Assembly (NCBI GenBank): GCA_027257055.1
Contig: JAPVLO010000320.1
Coordinates: 1,860,001-1,924,000, forward strand
DNA length: 64,000 nt
Direction: 5' to 3'
DNA from: Cephalopachus bancanus
Taxonomy: Eukaryota > Chordata > Mammalia > Primates > Tarsiidae
The notes beneath the pieces were generated by a model. The model saw nothing but the letters and a program-made list of their open reading frames with translations, was not told the origin of the DNA and searched no databases. Shown piece by piece: positions 35,721 through 48,418 of the stretch. Position 1 is the stretch's first letter. Every line of letters starts with the position of its first letter. Position numbers and translations under genes: made by a program.

Positions 35721-36292
35721 ATGGAAACAGCTGTCCCCATCACTGTCATGGACTTCAAGATGGTAGACTAACCACAAGACCCTCAAAGCACCTCACCTCC
35801 CAGCATTCCCACCCTTGTATGGCCCCTCCCTCCCCCTCCTCTGGCTTAGCCACGTGACCCTCTTTGGCCCATATGAAGTTAGCAAGAGTGATGCAGTCCA
35901 GGGACTGATAAACACTTGCACACTGGGGCTCGTCCCGGACTCTTCCATCTCTGATCTTGTTGCCGTATGAGAAGTTTAGGCTATGAATGAACGGCCATGT
36001 GTAGAGAGGCCTGGACCATGAGAGGCCGTCTCGGATGTTCCAGCCAAGTTTACAGCTGAATACAGTCACACAAGTGACCTCGGTCGGTGACATGGAAGAG
36101 AGAGGACCCACCATCGCCACTGAGTCCTGCCTAAGTTGTAGGATCAGGCATACATCAACAGTTAGGTTTCAAGCACTGAGTGTTGACATGGTTTATTGCA
36201 TGGACAATAGGTCAAGGAAGCTATCTAATAAGATCTGTGTGTAGACAAAGTGGAGTGAAATCCACCAGTCTGTCACTCCATAACATTTTCTC

Positions 36293-36424
36293 TTCTTTTT
36301 TTAAATTAGAGAACAGGTCTCATTTTGTCGCCCAGGATGGTCTCTAACTCCTGAGCTCAAGCAATCCACCTGCCTCAGCCTCCCAAATTGATGGGATTAC
36401 AGGTGTGAGCCACCACGCCCAGCC
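36293..36424 (-). repeat. Alu fragment
   Basis: Short reversed piece with a deletion after cgcccaggatggtctc, ending caccacgcccagcc. Confidence 0.75.
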
Positions 36425-36502
36425 ACATACAGTAACATTTTCTAGCCAGATGAGCAGCCATCTTTGGACAATAAACCACTGCACAAGATGAAAAGTAGTT
36501 TA

Positions 36503-36738
36503 GGCCGGGCACGGTGGTTCATGCCTGCCATCCCTGCGCTTTGGGAGATAGAGGCGAGAGGATTGCCTGAGCCCACAGGTTCGAGAGCAACCCAGGCAAC
36601 ATGGCAAGACCTCGTCTCCACAGCAAATTAAAAAATTAGCCAGGCATGGGGGCACACGCCTGTAGTTCCAGCTACTTGGAAGGCTGAGGCAGAAGGATCA
36701 CCTGAACCCAGCCAGTCGATGCTGACTCAAAAAAAAAT
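36503..36738 (+). repeat. Alu, right arm shortened
   Basis: ggccgggcacggtggttcat head; the right arm jumps from gatgctga to the A tail. Confidence 0.88.
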
Positions 36739-37404
36739 GTAGTTTATTCTTTCCACCCTGTCCGCGCCTCAAGCTATCCCAAAGTAAAGCATATACATAA
36801 AATCTGCTCAATTGCTCTGAACCTGAAATGAGTGCCTTCATCTGGTGAAATGTCCAGCTGTCACTCCCTTCCCTCTTCCCTGGAAGGCACCATCCTCGCC
36901 CTGAGAGGGTTCTACCACTTCCAGTCCACATGTCTAGGAGACGGCCACCAACCTGGCCCCTGCGCCCTTTGCCACCTGTAATCCCGAGAAGCATCTGCCG
37001 TCCCTGCATGGTCAGAATTCTCAAATTGTCCCAGAGCCTCTGGATACCCATCATCACCTCCATCGTGTCAGGGGAGGTTTTCTCCTCTGCCCAGTCTAGA
37101 CTTCCCAGCAGTAAGTACTGACGTGGTTTGTTGCATGACAGTAGACAGTGGACACTGGATGACAGGGTCCTGGTGCAGTGTGATAGGTGGTCATATGATG
37201 GGCTGTGAGTCTGTTTTGACAGGTAATGGCGGCAGAAAGGATCACCTGAAGACAAGAGCTGGGGCTCCTCCCAGCTTTAGCATTCTCTAGCTGTGTGGCC
37301 TCAGGCAAAATTCTTTCCCTCTGCGGGTTGCAAATACCCCATCTATGAAGTAAGGAGGTTTCGAAAAGAGGTCAGAGGTCCTTGACCTAAGCCTATGAGT
37401 GACT

Positions 37405-37408
<4 letters not shown>

Positions 37409-37439
<31 letters not shown>

Positions 37440-37443
37440 CTGA

Positions 37444-37486
<43 letters not shown>

Positions 37487-37517
37487 CGCGCGCGCGCGCG
37501 CGCGCATGCACACACAT
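37409..37517. repeat. Alternating purine-pyrimidine tract: (TG)n-(TG)n-(CG)n-(CA)n
   Basis: About 28 bases of TG, a short gactgaca break, about 38 bases of TG, a tgcgtgcgcgcgcgcgc block of CG and a final catgcacacacat. Strong Z-DNA-type composition inside a PIK3AP1 intron. Confidence 0.95.
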
Positions 37518-38029
37518 TTGTCTGGAAAACAGATTCAGAGCATATATCAGAGCTCAAGGGAGTCTGTGATGCCGAAAAGACAAAGCCGCCCTGGGTTAGA
37601 TGAATCTTCCTGCTCCAACATTCATTCTGGGGGTCTCTACCTGACAAGGAGACGTGGATCCTGAAATCCATATTCTCTCTGGCTCTTTTAATGCTTTCCC
37701 AGTTGTTTTGTTAACACTGAAATGTATGAAAGAAGAGAAACGTGATCTCTTGGGCTCGGGCGTCTGGAGTCAGCTAACACTGCCCTGGAGACAGAAACAA
37801 AGCCCGGCTGCCTCACATCAGCCTCTATTGTCTGCACAATCAGACTCCCATTCAAGCTTGAGCCCAAAGGAAGACATTTCTTAATTGGATCCTCAACGCC
37901 GGTGAGGTTGGAATTCTCAAATCGGAGTGCGTTGCTATCCAATGTTTCTGCTTTGTGCTCCTTCCACCCCCATCACAGTTAGGGAGGTGGCAAGAAGAGT
38001 CTTGGCTGGGTATCCAGACCAAGTTCAGA

Positions 38030-38205
38030 TCCCTGCCGTGTAGACCACGTGAGCTACGTCATGTGGGGCAAGGCCTCCGGCTTCCCCCTCAGTAAGCAGA
38101 GGTACCTATTGCAGAGCGTTTTGTGAAAATTAAGTTAGCCTGTCTAGGAAGAGGCTCAGCATAGTAAATGCTCAATAAATGTTAAGTATTACCATTAGGA
38201 CTTGC
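38030..38205 (+). repeat. MIR
   Basis: aggctcagcatagtaaatgc then tcaataaatgttaagtatta. Confidence 0.7.
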
Positions 38206-38418
38206 TATTTAGAAAAGCGAGAGTCCGAATTATCACGCAACCTGGCTTCCCAGGATAAAAAGCCAACCTCATAGGCTAACTCTGCCCCCGATTTTTACCC
38301 GCCTCAGACCCAAATCAGGCCCCGTGGGAGAGCTCTTGGGCTGATAAAAGAATGCTTCCAAGTCCCAAGGGGAACAGGTGGCGCGCGGTCCGTGACCTCC
38401 CCATCGCCAGCTACTCAC

Positions 38419-38574
38419 TCGCTGTGCTGGAGGTGCTGTCTGTCTTCCAGTCTCCTCGTCTCAGCTCCGTCCTGGGGGGGAAGATGCTCTTCCTGGGGCC
38501 GCTCTCATAGACCCCAAACTCCACCTTCCCGGGCAAGAGCTGTGAGTGCCGAATCGGGACCGTGATCTCCAAGT
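38419..38574 (-). CDS. PIK3AP1: PIK3AP1 exon encoding DLEITVPIRHSQ through TDSTSSTA
   Basis: This 156-nt exon starts AC (Asp with the preceding G) and reads LEITVPIRHSQLLPGKVEFG, VYESGPRKS, then PPRTELRRGDWKTDSTSSTA plus one base. The acceptor is ttccag and the donor GTGAGT at 38,418-38,413. Compared with human there are small changes near LLPG and SIF. GVYESG keeps a candidate tyrosine, and the serine/threonine-rich end leads into the next exon. Confidence 0.97.
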
Positions 38575-38929
38575 CTGGAAGGAGAGGAAGAGGGACAAGC
38601 TTTGAGATCAGACTGCCGTCTGCCGAAGAGCACAATGCCTCCCTCTCCGCCCGCCTCCTCAGAGAAGAAAGGCGGGGGCCCCTAGACTGGCCACCGCGAC
38701 TTCAGCACTGAAACTCCACGCATCGTGCGTGGCCATCGCTGGAGAAGGAAGAGAGGGACGGGGGGAGGTGAGAAGCCGACAGAGAAGCATTTCTGCAGGC
38801 CGGAAGGACACGTAGTTAGAGAAAAGGTGACCCAGCGCCGCCCGTGAGCAAGTCAGTCACCCTCTCTGAGTCACTCCCTGTGTCTGAGGAGGGGGTGATG
38901 CCCCTAGCTGACTGTAATAACAGGTTATC

Positions 38930-39125
38930 CTGAGCACCAGGGACACAGCTCTGACGGTCTCCCTGTTCTCAGCTCATTTAATCCCCAACAGCGCCCAGGA
39001 AATAAATACTATTATCGTCATTCCCAACAGAAACGGGTCCAGAGAAGTAAACTGGGCCACCCTGCCTGGCAGAGCCGGGATTTGAACCCAGGCTCCCGAG
39101 TCCAGGCTCCTAACCACCACTCGTA
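38930..39125 (-). repeat. MIR
   Basis: ctcatttaatccccaacagc, gggatttgaacccaggctcc and cctaaccaccac. Confidence 0.7.
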
Positions 39126-39215
39126 AGGCCTTTCGCTCCCTCCATGGGTGATGGTTGGCGGGTGGGTACCCACACGGAAAGCGATGACCCTGGGAGTTCA
39201 TGCATGGAGGCCCTT

Positions 39216-39501
39216 TGCAGTGACTCAAGCCTATAATCCCAGCACTTTGGGAGGCCAAGGCGAGAGGACTGCCTGAGCCCACGGGTTCGAGACCAGCTTG
39301 GACAACATGGTGAGATCTCATCTCTATAATAAATCAAAAAAATTAGCTGGGTGTGGTAGCGCGCACCTGTAGTTCCGGCTACTTGGAAGGCTGAGGCAGA
39401 AGGATCGCCGGAGCCCGGCAGGTCGAGGCTGCGGTGGCCGCGAGTGTGCCACTGCCCCCCAGCCTGTGTGACAGAGTGAGACTCCAACTCAAAAAAAAAA
39501 A
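39216..39501 (+). repeat. Alu
   Basis: 10-bp duplication ggaggccctt at 39,206-39,215 and 39,502-39,511; the first bases of the head are missing. Confidence 0.92.
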
Positions 39502-40357
39502 GGAGGCCCTTCAGGCCCATGAAAGGTCTCGTGACTTCCAAGGCTGCTTAGGGGTGAACACAAATGATTCTTTCGGGAGCAAAGCACTGACCTGACCTCC
39601 TCACTGGCTCAGTCCTGCTCAGGGGTCAGTCTTTATTCCTTCCACCATTCCCACCCCTGGCTTCCCACCCCTGGAGAACATGTCTAGGGTGCTGTCACCA
39701 GCGTCCTCTCCAAGAAAGTGGGAGGCAAAGGGAGCCCCTGCCACAGGCCTCCTCGGGATGCCTGGACTTTCCCAAGCCAGCAGCAGGGCCTCTGGGAAGC
39801 TGTGGCTGTGTAATCGCAGTGGACAAGGTGTGAGCTCCGAGGACGTGAGCTTCCATCCTGCATACCACGTCCTCCGCCACCTCCCTGCTTCAGGGCAAGG
39901 CAGGAAGTTCAGAGAGTCCAGGGCCCATGGTGGCTCTCACTGCCAAAGCCACAGGTCCAGAGGGGTACACGGCCATGCCAGAACAAGAGGAAGGAGCCAT
40001 GTGAGAACAGGCGAGACTCCGTCCCTTGGTGAACAATCTGCACAGAGGCTTTTAAAGGGTGGATTGGTGGCTCTTGCAAGTGCAAGCTGTCCTTATCCCG
40101 AGATTCCAGTCCCAGGTGTAGGGTCAGGTCCTGGTGTCCAACCGGCTTCTGAAGCCCTTGTGTCATACAGGGCTTTTTCACGTCCTGGGCTCCCTTGGTT
40201 ACAGCTGTGTGGTGGTCGCACCCGCCCTAACTGCTTGGGCAGAGGGTGGTTAGGGCATTTCCACCTGGATGCCACCGTGGTATCTTAGAGCCCACACATG
40301 TGTCATACTTTTTTTTCCTCCCAGCTTTGACCTACGTTTTTCAAAAAATCATCTTTT

Positions 40358-40656
40358 TGCCAGGCGTGCTGGCTCATGCCTATAATCCCAGGACTTTGGG
40401 AGGTAGAGGCAAGAGGATTGCCTGAGCCCAGGAGTTTGAGATCAGCCTGGATGGCCTGGCGAGACTTTGCCTCTACAATAAATCAAAAAAAGTAGTCGGG
40501 CGTGGTGGTGTGCACCTGCAATTCCAGCTATGTGGAAGGCTGAGGTGGAAGGATCGCCTGAGCCCAGGTAGAGGCTGCAGTGGTTGTGAGCATGCCACTG
40601 CATTCCAGCCTGGGAGACACAGTGAGACTCTGTTTCGAAAAAAACAAAACAAAACA
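40358..40656 (+). repeat. Alu
   Basis: gccaggcgtgctggctcatg head, A tail with caaaacaaaac. Confidence 0.9.
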
Positions 40657-40839
40657 TGTTTTTTAAATTCCTCTTATTTAACTTCAAGGAGGCAATTTTC
40701 TACCCTCAACTGGTTCTACAAGGAGGGAAAGTAAAATACACAGGAAATAAAATAGGAGGTCAAACGTTCAAAAAATCAGATAGACTAAGTCTAAATGTTT
40801 ACAAAAATCCTGATATTCTTTGAAGAAAGAAACTATGCC

Positions 40840-41070
40840 AGAAATAATTATCATGATTATATTGACGGTGCTTTCCCAAAGTGCATTTATAATCATTATT
40901 CTACCTCCTTCGAGCTTCACGACTTCTCCATTAAGCAGTAAGTCAGATATGACCCAGGATGGGAAAACTGAGGAACAGAGTGGCTAAAAGAGAAAAAAAT
41001 TGCCCTGGATCCTCAAGTGATTTGGTGACAGAGCTGGGATCAGAACCCAGGTTTCCTGAGACTCAGGTTA
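40840..41070 (-). repeat. MIR
   Basis: gatgggaaaactgaggaaca, gacagagctgggatcagaac and ccaggtttcctgagactca. Confidence 0.65.
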
Positions 41071-41257
41071 CTCTTCTCTGACCTGCCTGTAGGACACACC
41101 CAGAACATAAACACGGACTGTGTTTCTATAAGCCTCGAATCTCGCCAGCCCGCCTCTGATTTCTTACACCAAGGCTCTGTCCCAGCCCGGTAACAGCAAA
41201 ATACTCCCTGGGGCTGAAGAAGAACTGGCAGTTATAATGAACAGAGTCCCCCACCTC

Positions 41258-41416
41258 TTTTTTTTTTGGAGTTGGAGTCTCGCTCTGTGGCCCAGGCTGG
41301 AGTGCAATGGTGTGATCACGGCTACCGCAGCTCGACCTGCTGGGTTCGGTGATCCTTCCGCCTCCGCCTCCTGGGTCGCTGGAATTACAGGTGCATACTA
41401 CCACACCTGGCTAATT
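41258..41416 (-). repeat. Alu, right arm only
   Basis: T run and gagttggagtctcgctctg up to acacctggctaatt, then unique DNA. Confidence 0.85.
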
Positions 41417-41612
41417 ACAGAGTCTCCATTTTAATTATCCCTGGTAATCTAACCCAAATTAAAGAAAAATAATTCTTTCCTAAGACAAATGACATTTCCA
41501 GTTTAACAGAGTCAGTCCTTGTGTTTAGAGCGGGTTATGTTCTTAGAAAGGATCCTTTCAGCGAAATGCCATTCATCAACTCTCATTTTCCTATAGGTCA
41601 GTGTTCCTGTGT

Positions 41613-42135
41613 ATCAGTGATTTTCTTTTTTTGTTTGTTTGTTTGGCTTTTTTTGTTTTGTTTTTTGAGTTGGAGTCTCACTCTGTCACCCAGACTGGAG
41701 GGCAGTGGCCGCTCCCGGCCACTGCAGCCTTGACCTGCTGGGCTCCGGCGATCCTTCCACCTCAGGCTTCCGAGTAGCCGGAATTATAGGCATGCGCCAC
41801 CACATCCGGCTGATTTTCGGACTTTTTTTTGGTTTTTTTGAGTTGGAGTCTCACTCTGTCGCCCAGACTGGAGTGCAGTGGCCGCTCCCGGTCACTGCAG
41901 CATCGACCTGCTGGGCTCCGGCAATCCTTCCGCCTCAGCCTTCCAAGTAGCCGGAACTACAGACACGCGCTACCACGCCCGGCTAGCTTTTGATTTATTG
42001 TAGAGATGAGTTCTCACCAAGTTGCCCAGGCGGGTCTCGAACCCACGGGCTCAGGCAATCCACTCACCTCGGCCTCCCAAAGCGCTGGGATTACAGGCTG
42101 AGCCACTGAGTCGAGTCCAGCCATCAGTGATTTTC
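41613..42135 (-). repeat. Three-armed Alu inside a 13-bp duplication
   Basis: atcagtgattttc occurs at 41,613-41,625 and 42,123-42,135. Between them, in minus-strand order, lie a left arm, a right arm, an A-rich spacer and a second right arm. Confidence 0.85.
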
Positions 42136-42818
42136 ATATGCTTTTGGTTTCCATGAAACAGAATTATTTCCTCCAATGAAAACAGAAGTTCAACATGGAA
42201 AAGGGATCTTTCAAAGGGCGGCGGTGGTTGAAGCAGAGTGAGCGGCCCCCAATCCCAAGGACCCTAATCCACCCCTCCCATTCCCCGATTCCCTTCGCCA
42301 GGCCCTGCCCGCCTGTCCCCACTAACACCTGTAGCAACCCCGAGGCCCCTCAGGGAACTCAGAGTGAAAATAGGTCATTATTATAAGTTACTGTGTAACA
42401 AGATACACAACAGGTTGTACAGTGTTAACTAACGTGTTGTACTTGTCCCACGGTGAGTGGTGCCTTCTCTGTGGCAGGTACCCTGAGGCCCTTGGGCCTA
42501 GCCATGCAGTACTGGGTCCAACTTTCCAACCGCCCAAGTGTCCTTCTCCCAGCAGGCCTTCCTCAATGCTTGAGGGAGCTGGAGCATCAATATCCCGGCT
42601 CTCCTGCTCCTCGCGGGAGTTGGGGGTGTCCTCCACTGACCCCTTCCCTTCACCTCTCCACCCCTTGCCTATTCCCAGAATCACCTCCCATGCCAGCTAT
42701 TAGCCCTCACATCCTTGTCCGGGAAGAAAAAGTTCTAGAAAAGGAAGTGGCAATGGCTGCAAAAGGGGCGTGGATGATGTACTTAACATTACTGAACTGT
42801 ACACTTAAAAATGGTTCA

Positions 42819-43117
42819 GGCCTGGGCGCGGTGGCTCAAGCCTGTCATCCCAGCACTTTGGGAGGCCGAGGCAAGAGGATTGCCTGAGTCCAGGGTATCA
42901 AGACCAGCCTGGGCAGCTTGGTGAGACCTCGTCTCTACAATATATCAAAAAAAATTTAGCCGGGTATGGTAGCACACGCCTGTAGTTCTGGCTACTTGGA
43001 AGGTTGAGGTAGAAGGATTGCCTGAGCCCAGCGGCTGATGCTGGGATGGCCGTGAGCATGCCACTGCCCTCCAGCCTGGGCGACAGAGTGACACTCTGAC
43101 TCAAAAAACAAAAAAAG
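42819..43117 (+). repeat. Alu
   Basis: cctgggcgcggtggctcaag head and an ac tctgactcaaaaaa end. Confidence 0.9.
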
Positions 43118-43121
43118 GCTC

Positions 43122-43406
<285 letters not shown>

Positions 43407-43568
43407 GGGGGGTGAGGGGTTTCAAATGGTAAATTTTATGTTATACATACATTTTATTGCAATAAAAACAAAAAACAAGGAGGCACTTAGGGCTGACAGG
43501 TAGAACATTCCTCCCATGAAGATGGCTTGTGGTCCCCAGTCATTCTTGTTGACTGTCAATTTACATAT

Positions 43569-43865
43569 CGTTTTTTTGTTGTTTTTTTTGGAGTCTGGGT
43601 CTCACTGTCTCCCATCCTGGGGTGCAGTGGCACAATCATGGCTCACCGCAGCCTCAACCTCTCAACCTCCTGGGCTCAGGTGATCCTTCTACCTCAATCA
43701 CCTAAGGAGCTGGAACTGCAGGCACACACCACCATGTCCGACTCATTTTTTTATATTTTTATAGAGACGAGGTCTCACTATGTTGCCCAGATGGGTCTCA
43801 AACCCCTGGGCTCAAACAATTCTCCCGCCTCAGCCTCCCAAAGCGCTGGGAGTCACCGCACCCGG
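43569..43865 (-). repeat. Alu, older J-like
   Basis: ggagtctgggtctcactgtc through to gagtcaccgcacccgg. Confidence 0.87.
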
Positions 43866-43889
43866 AAACTTATATCTAGTTTAATCTTT

Positions 43890-44180
43890 CTTTCTTTTTT
43901 TTTTTTTGAGTTGGAGTCTGTCACCCAGGCTGGAGTGCAGGGGCACATTCATGGCCACCCCAGCGTCGACCTACTGGGCTCTAGTGATCCTTCCGCCTCA
44001 GCCTTCCAAGTAGCCAGAACTACAGACACACGCTACCACACCTGGTTAATTTTTGATTTATTGCAGCGACGAGGGCTTGCCAGGTTGCCCGGGCTGGTCT
44101 CGAACCCGCAGGCTCAGGCAATCCACTCATCTCGGCCTCCCAATGTGCTGGGATGACAGGCTGAGCCACCGAGCCTGGCC
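43890..44180 (-). repeat. Alu
   Basis: T run and gagttggagtctgtcaccca (small deletion) through to gagccaccgagcctggcc. Confidence 0.92.
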
Positions 44181-44579
44181 TAATCTTTCAACAGTTATGA
44201 CATTACTTAAGGCCCCTGATTTTCAAACGAACATATCTAACACCCTTCTCTCCCAAGAATTCCTTGTCAGAGGATCTGCTTCTTGGGGAGTGGGAAGGCA
44301 GGGGAGGACGGACAAGCCAAGCCATGCTTCCTTGGAAAAATGGAGACACTGATCTACTAATTTAGACTACAGCGGAGGGATTTAAATCATGTATTCAGGG
44401 CCTGATCCTCCTTGAGTGAGCCTGGTACAGTGTTTCAGAACTTGCGATTCCAGGGCTCATCCCTGGACAGTGAGTCCCAGGTCAGTGTGTTTTCATTCTG
44501 GAAAATCCTGCCTGAAAGGCTCCAGCTGGCGGGTGTGCCTGTGTGTGATCATGCAGTGGACGGTTCCCGGAGTGTTTCC

Positions 44580-44765
44580 GTGTGCCCGGCACCGTGCTAG
44601 GACCTAGTTACACCCTAACTTGGTCAATCCTCACAGCAACGTTACGGGGGCTGGCACCTGTACTTCTGCCATTTTGCAGATGAGGTGTGAGGCTCGGAGA
44701 GGGGACTGTCTTGCCCACGGTTCCCTGACCGTTGGGGGTGGGCAGTGAGTGGGAATCTGGCCCCA
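44580..44765 (-). repeat. MIR
   Basis: gtgcccggcaccgtgctagg, attttgcagatgaggtgtga and cttgcccacggtt. Confidence 0.7.
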
Positions 44766-45237
44766 ACCCTGCTGACCCAGAGTCCATGGCAGTCCCCTCC
44801 ACTCCTCTGCAAGTGTGTCTGACTTCCTCCAAGACCTTCAGTGGCACCAGCTGGAGCCCGAGTGGGCGGTCAAGATGTGATGACCCCCCAAGACTCAGAT
44901 CTCGAAGCCAGACTGCAGAGCACATGTGACTTTAGCATGCAGCCTCCCAGGCCCTCAATCTCCAGGCCCTCAAACACCAAATCACAGGTCTTGTGCTGCT
45001 GCCTGTATTTAAAAGCTTGAGACGTTTCATTTCATCAAGGCTTCTGTCTTTGGGTCCGTGTGCTCTAGTTTTAAAAAGCACCCAGCCCTCTTACCAGCCC
45101 TATTATCCAACTTGGGATGACTGTGCAGATCTTGAAACAGATTTCCTTCCTTCTCTCCATTCTCCTCCCCTCATCCAGGAGGGTAGATAAGCGTGAACTC
45201 GGGTTCTGGACACATACATTTAGAATCTAGACACCCT

Positions 45238-45530
45238 GGCCGGGCGCGGTGGCTCACGCCTGTAATCCCAGCACTTGGGGAGACGGAAGCGAGAGGATTG
45301 CCTGAGCCCAGGGGTTTAAGGCCAGCCTGGGCAACTTGGCAAGACCTTGTCTCTACAGTAAATCAAAAAATTAGCCAGGCGTGGTGGCACGTACCTGTGG
45401 TTCCAGCTTCTTGGAAGGCTGAAGCAGAAAGATCGCCAAGCCCAGTAGGTCGAGGCTGCGGTGGCCATGAGCATGCCACTGCATTCCAGCCTGAGCGACA
45501 GAGTGAGACTCCAACTTAAAAAGAAAAAGA
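45238..45530 (+). repeat. Alu
   Basis: Perfect 13-bp duplication aatctagacaccc at 45,224-45,236 and 45,531-45,543. Confidence 0.95.
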
Positions 45531-45859
45531 AATCTAGACACCCAAGTAGAAGCCTTGGGGTGACCTCCCTGACCTTCTGCCATGATTATAACCTCTTAAC
45601 CCCTCCTCTCCCGAACAGTCAAAATCATTAACACTCACGAGGCAACTACTTATCTGCGAAACACCGGGTTGGGCACCGTGGGACAGACCCTTGCAGGGAA
45701 TACCAGACCAACTGACACATGGGCTACCAGGTGGCAAAGACAGTGTCCCTAGGTCTCTGTAGTTGGCAGGGAGGGTGCCTGGTGCTCACTGAGTGCGGCA
45801 CAAACGAATGATGCCACCAGACCTTTTCCTGAAACCGAGCATTCCAACAAAGGCTTCCT

Positions 45860-46660
45860 GAGCTCCGTCAGCATGCTGCACTGCTCACTGGGAACTCGGC
45901 AGAGGGACAGTGGACACATTCTTGCCCTCACAGAGCCTACAGCGGGTGGGAGAGGGCGTGGTGGCCCACAACCAGGGGAACAGAAACAGAAGACAATTCC
46001 AGTCTGTGACGCGTGTAAACAGGGATGGCCAGGGAGCAGGGAGAAAGGCGTGGAGAGCTACCCTGGGGAGAATGGCAGAGAAGGCCTCTCTGACGAGATG
46101 CTGCAGCCAGACACCGAAGGAAGAAAAAGACCCGAAGGTGACGCGCAGGAAAGGCAGGGGACTGCCAGGTGCAAAGGCCCCAAGGGAGAAATGCCCCTGA
46201 CACGTTAGAGCAACAAGAAGAGTCTCTTGCGACTGGGGGAGAATGGAGGATGGGCAGGGGTGGGCTCGTGGGGGGCCTTCTTTGTGGGCCGTGGGTAGGA
46301 GTTTGCTTTTACCCTGCGTGGGACAGGAGCCCCCGGAGGGCTCTGAGCAAGCGAGGGGCACCGTCTGATTTTCTAATTTGTAAAGCATCGCTGGCTGCAG
46401 TTCGGAGGGTCAACGGTGGGGGCAAGAGTGGGCACGGGGAGCCAGTTGAAGAGGCTACTGCATTCGTCCAGGCAGGAGGTGGCGTGGCTTGGCTGCGGCA
46501 GGGGCGGGGGAGAGGGTCAGAAATGGCCAGATTTAGGTGCTTTGGAAGCTGCATCTCCGGGGGTTGCTGAGGGTGGGAATGAAGGGGCAGAATGAGAGAG
46601 GCGCAGTGGAACGGAAGAGAGGCAAGTTCCGTGGATGCCCGAGGGAGGGACGGACACCAA
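45860..46660 (+). repeat. LINE-2-like ancient repeat
   Basis: Diverged wording of a very common mammalian repeat: aaggcctctctgacgagatg, aggtgcaaaggccccaaggg, gtaggagtttgcttttaccc and gaggctactgcattcgtcca occur in the expected order. It explains the overlapping chance frames here. The family name is from memory. Confidence 0.5.
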
Positions 46661-47438
46661 AGCCTGGAGGGTCCAGGAAGACCTCACCGAGAAGACACTG
46701 CCAAAGGCTGGGACCTGCAGTCCCATCGCTGGCCTGCAGGTGAGACGAAAGAGGCATGAGCAAGGGGCCTGTGGCAGGTGTGAGGCTCTTGCTGTGAGGC
46801 TGGCCTGGGTAGACCAAAGAGGCCCATCATGCAGGGGGCCCTCAGTGGGAAGGGGCATTGTGGGTACACGCCAACTCCTTGCTCAGGGGTGGCGGTGCCA
46901 CATGGCTGGCATGGGGCGAGGGACGTCTGGGGGAGCAGGGGGCCCAGGCCACATTGTGCACCCCTGGAATCCAGGGCCCTGATGCCGCATGAGGGGAGCC
47001 CTGAGGCCTGGGCTTCTGAAGTGTGCCTGCAGTGGGCACAGATCACGTGATACCCCACCGGCCTCAGAAACAGACACTTTGTGGATGCAGTGTTCCCCTT
47101 TCTCTGCCCAAAAGACACACGTCCTCCTAATGGCCAAGGGAAGAGTCAGGTGCCCGGGGAGAAGGCATGCTCATCCTTGGAAGGATACAGAGTTGAATCC
47201 ATTCACTCATTCGATGCTGGCCGCGTCATATGGATCAGGTACCAGATTGTTCACAGAGAAAACAAGACAACATTGTTGCCTGAGAGGCCCTCTCGATCCA
47301 GTGGGGGCCCCAGCTGTCAACAGGGTAGCAGGTGCTGGGCGAGTGGTTTGCCCACTCAGGTCACAGCAGGAAGGAGGGTTAAGGACAGCAGATGACAGCA
47401 ATGTCCTGCCCAATGCAGCACCCCAGGAAGCCGCCTAC

Positions 47439-47511
47439 CTGTCTGCTTTCCTGATTTTTGCTTTTCTCTCTGTCTTCGGGTAATGCTGTCTCTCAGTCGT
47501 TTAAGATTTTC
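47439..47511 (-). CDS. PIK3AP1: PIK3AP1 exon encoding the basic coiled-coil-like segment
   Basis: This 73-nt exon gives 24 codons plus one base. It starts ENLKRLRDSITRRQREKQKS and ends GKQT. It is too short to stand out as an open frame and was found by completing the known protein. The acceptor is cccag and the donor GTAGGC at 47,438-47,433. The highly charged sequence with leucines at heptad-like spacing fits a short amphipathic helix. Confidence 0.96.
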
Positions 47512-47924
47512 CTGGGGGGAAAAATGAGCTTAAGTTTAAAGTCCACAATAGAATGATAGCCTCTGGGAGTGAGAGTTTCTTTCTGGTTTTGTGCTGTTTG
47601 CAAGGTACACACGTTGCAATAACACTCACAACACACAGGTGAGGCCCAGCCCGTTTGCTGTCGGCCAGAGAGAACCAAGTGCTCACAGAATTTGTGCCCG
47701 AGGAAAAGACAGCTCTTCCTCCATCAAGCATCCTCCCCTCTGGCTCCCGGCTCCATCCTCAGCCTTACAACCCTCTGCACTCCTGCATGCGTGTCCTCAG
47801 CCAAGCCAGCTTCTCACCCACTCACAAAGGCCCCACCAACACTCCTGCCTCGGGCACTGTGTTCTCAGCCATCCCCTTGACTTCGAGGGATGCTGATTCT
47901 TCACCATGAGGCTGTTCCAGGCCT

Positions 47925-48175
47925 GGGTCAGGGTGCACCTTCTTCCTGAAGCCCTCCCAGACTGCTCCTGTCCTCCATGACTGCCCGTGCCAACTATCTG
48001 GCACCCGGGCTATGCTGCCTTGTCATGTGCATGTCTGTGCATGTGTGCACGTGCTCACGTGCCAGGCCTCTTCTGAGATCCTGAGCGCTTTCCAAGGCGA
48101 GAGACCAGACCTTGTACCTTTCCATAATCCTGCCAACCAGTGTAGTCATTCAATGAACGTTGAATAGTTGTGTGA
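47925..48175 (+). repeat. LINE-2 3' end
   Basis: accttcttcctgaagccctc, gagaccagaccttgtacctt and tcaatgaacgttgaatag follow the L2 3' end order. Confidence 0.55.
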
Positions 48176-48418
48176 GGGTCAAGATGGTTGCTATTTTAGT
48201 CGACCGCCAACAACCTCAAAGGTAAGTGTTCGAGCATTCTGGAAATAACACCCCAGGGAAAACAGTCCAGACAGTCTGGCTGGAGCAGAGATGCTCGGGA
48301 GGGTGTCACAGGAGGCCGCAGGGTGGCTGGGTCACAGCTGTCACTGCGAAGCTGGAGCTTGGCAGGATGTTGTGAGTTTGCCATGGCCTCAAGGCTCTGG
48401 TTAAGTAAAGGGGAAGAG

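Larger units (their letters stand above)
32464..38418 (-). other. PIK3AP1: PIK3AP1 intron between the 38.4-kb and 32.4-kb exons
   Basis: This intron contains Alus, a hAT-type MER fragment near 33.4 kb, MIRs and the long TG/CG tract at 37.4-37.5 kb. About 600 bp of non-repetitive sequence at 34.5-35.1 kb shows long chance frames but no recognised protein. Confidence 0.85.

Noticed and set aside
37287..37671. Frames rich in Thr-His or Val-Cys repeats
   Set aside because: Pure translation of the TG/CA dinucleotide tract.
45870..47200. Cluster of overlapping 60-165-codon frames in a GC-rich intron stretch
   Set aside because: Much of it follows an ancient LINE-2-like repeat, the frames overlap on both strands, and none continues a recognised protein.
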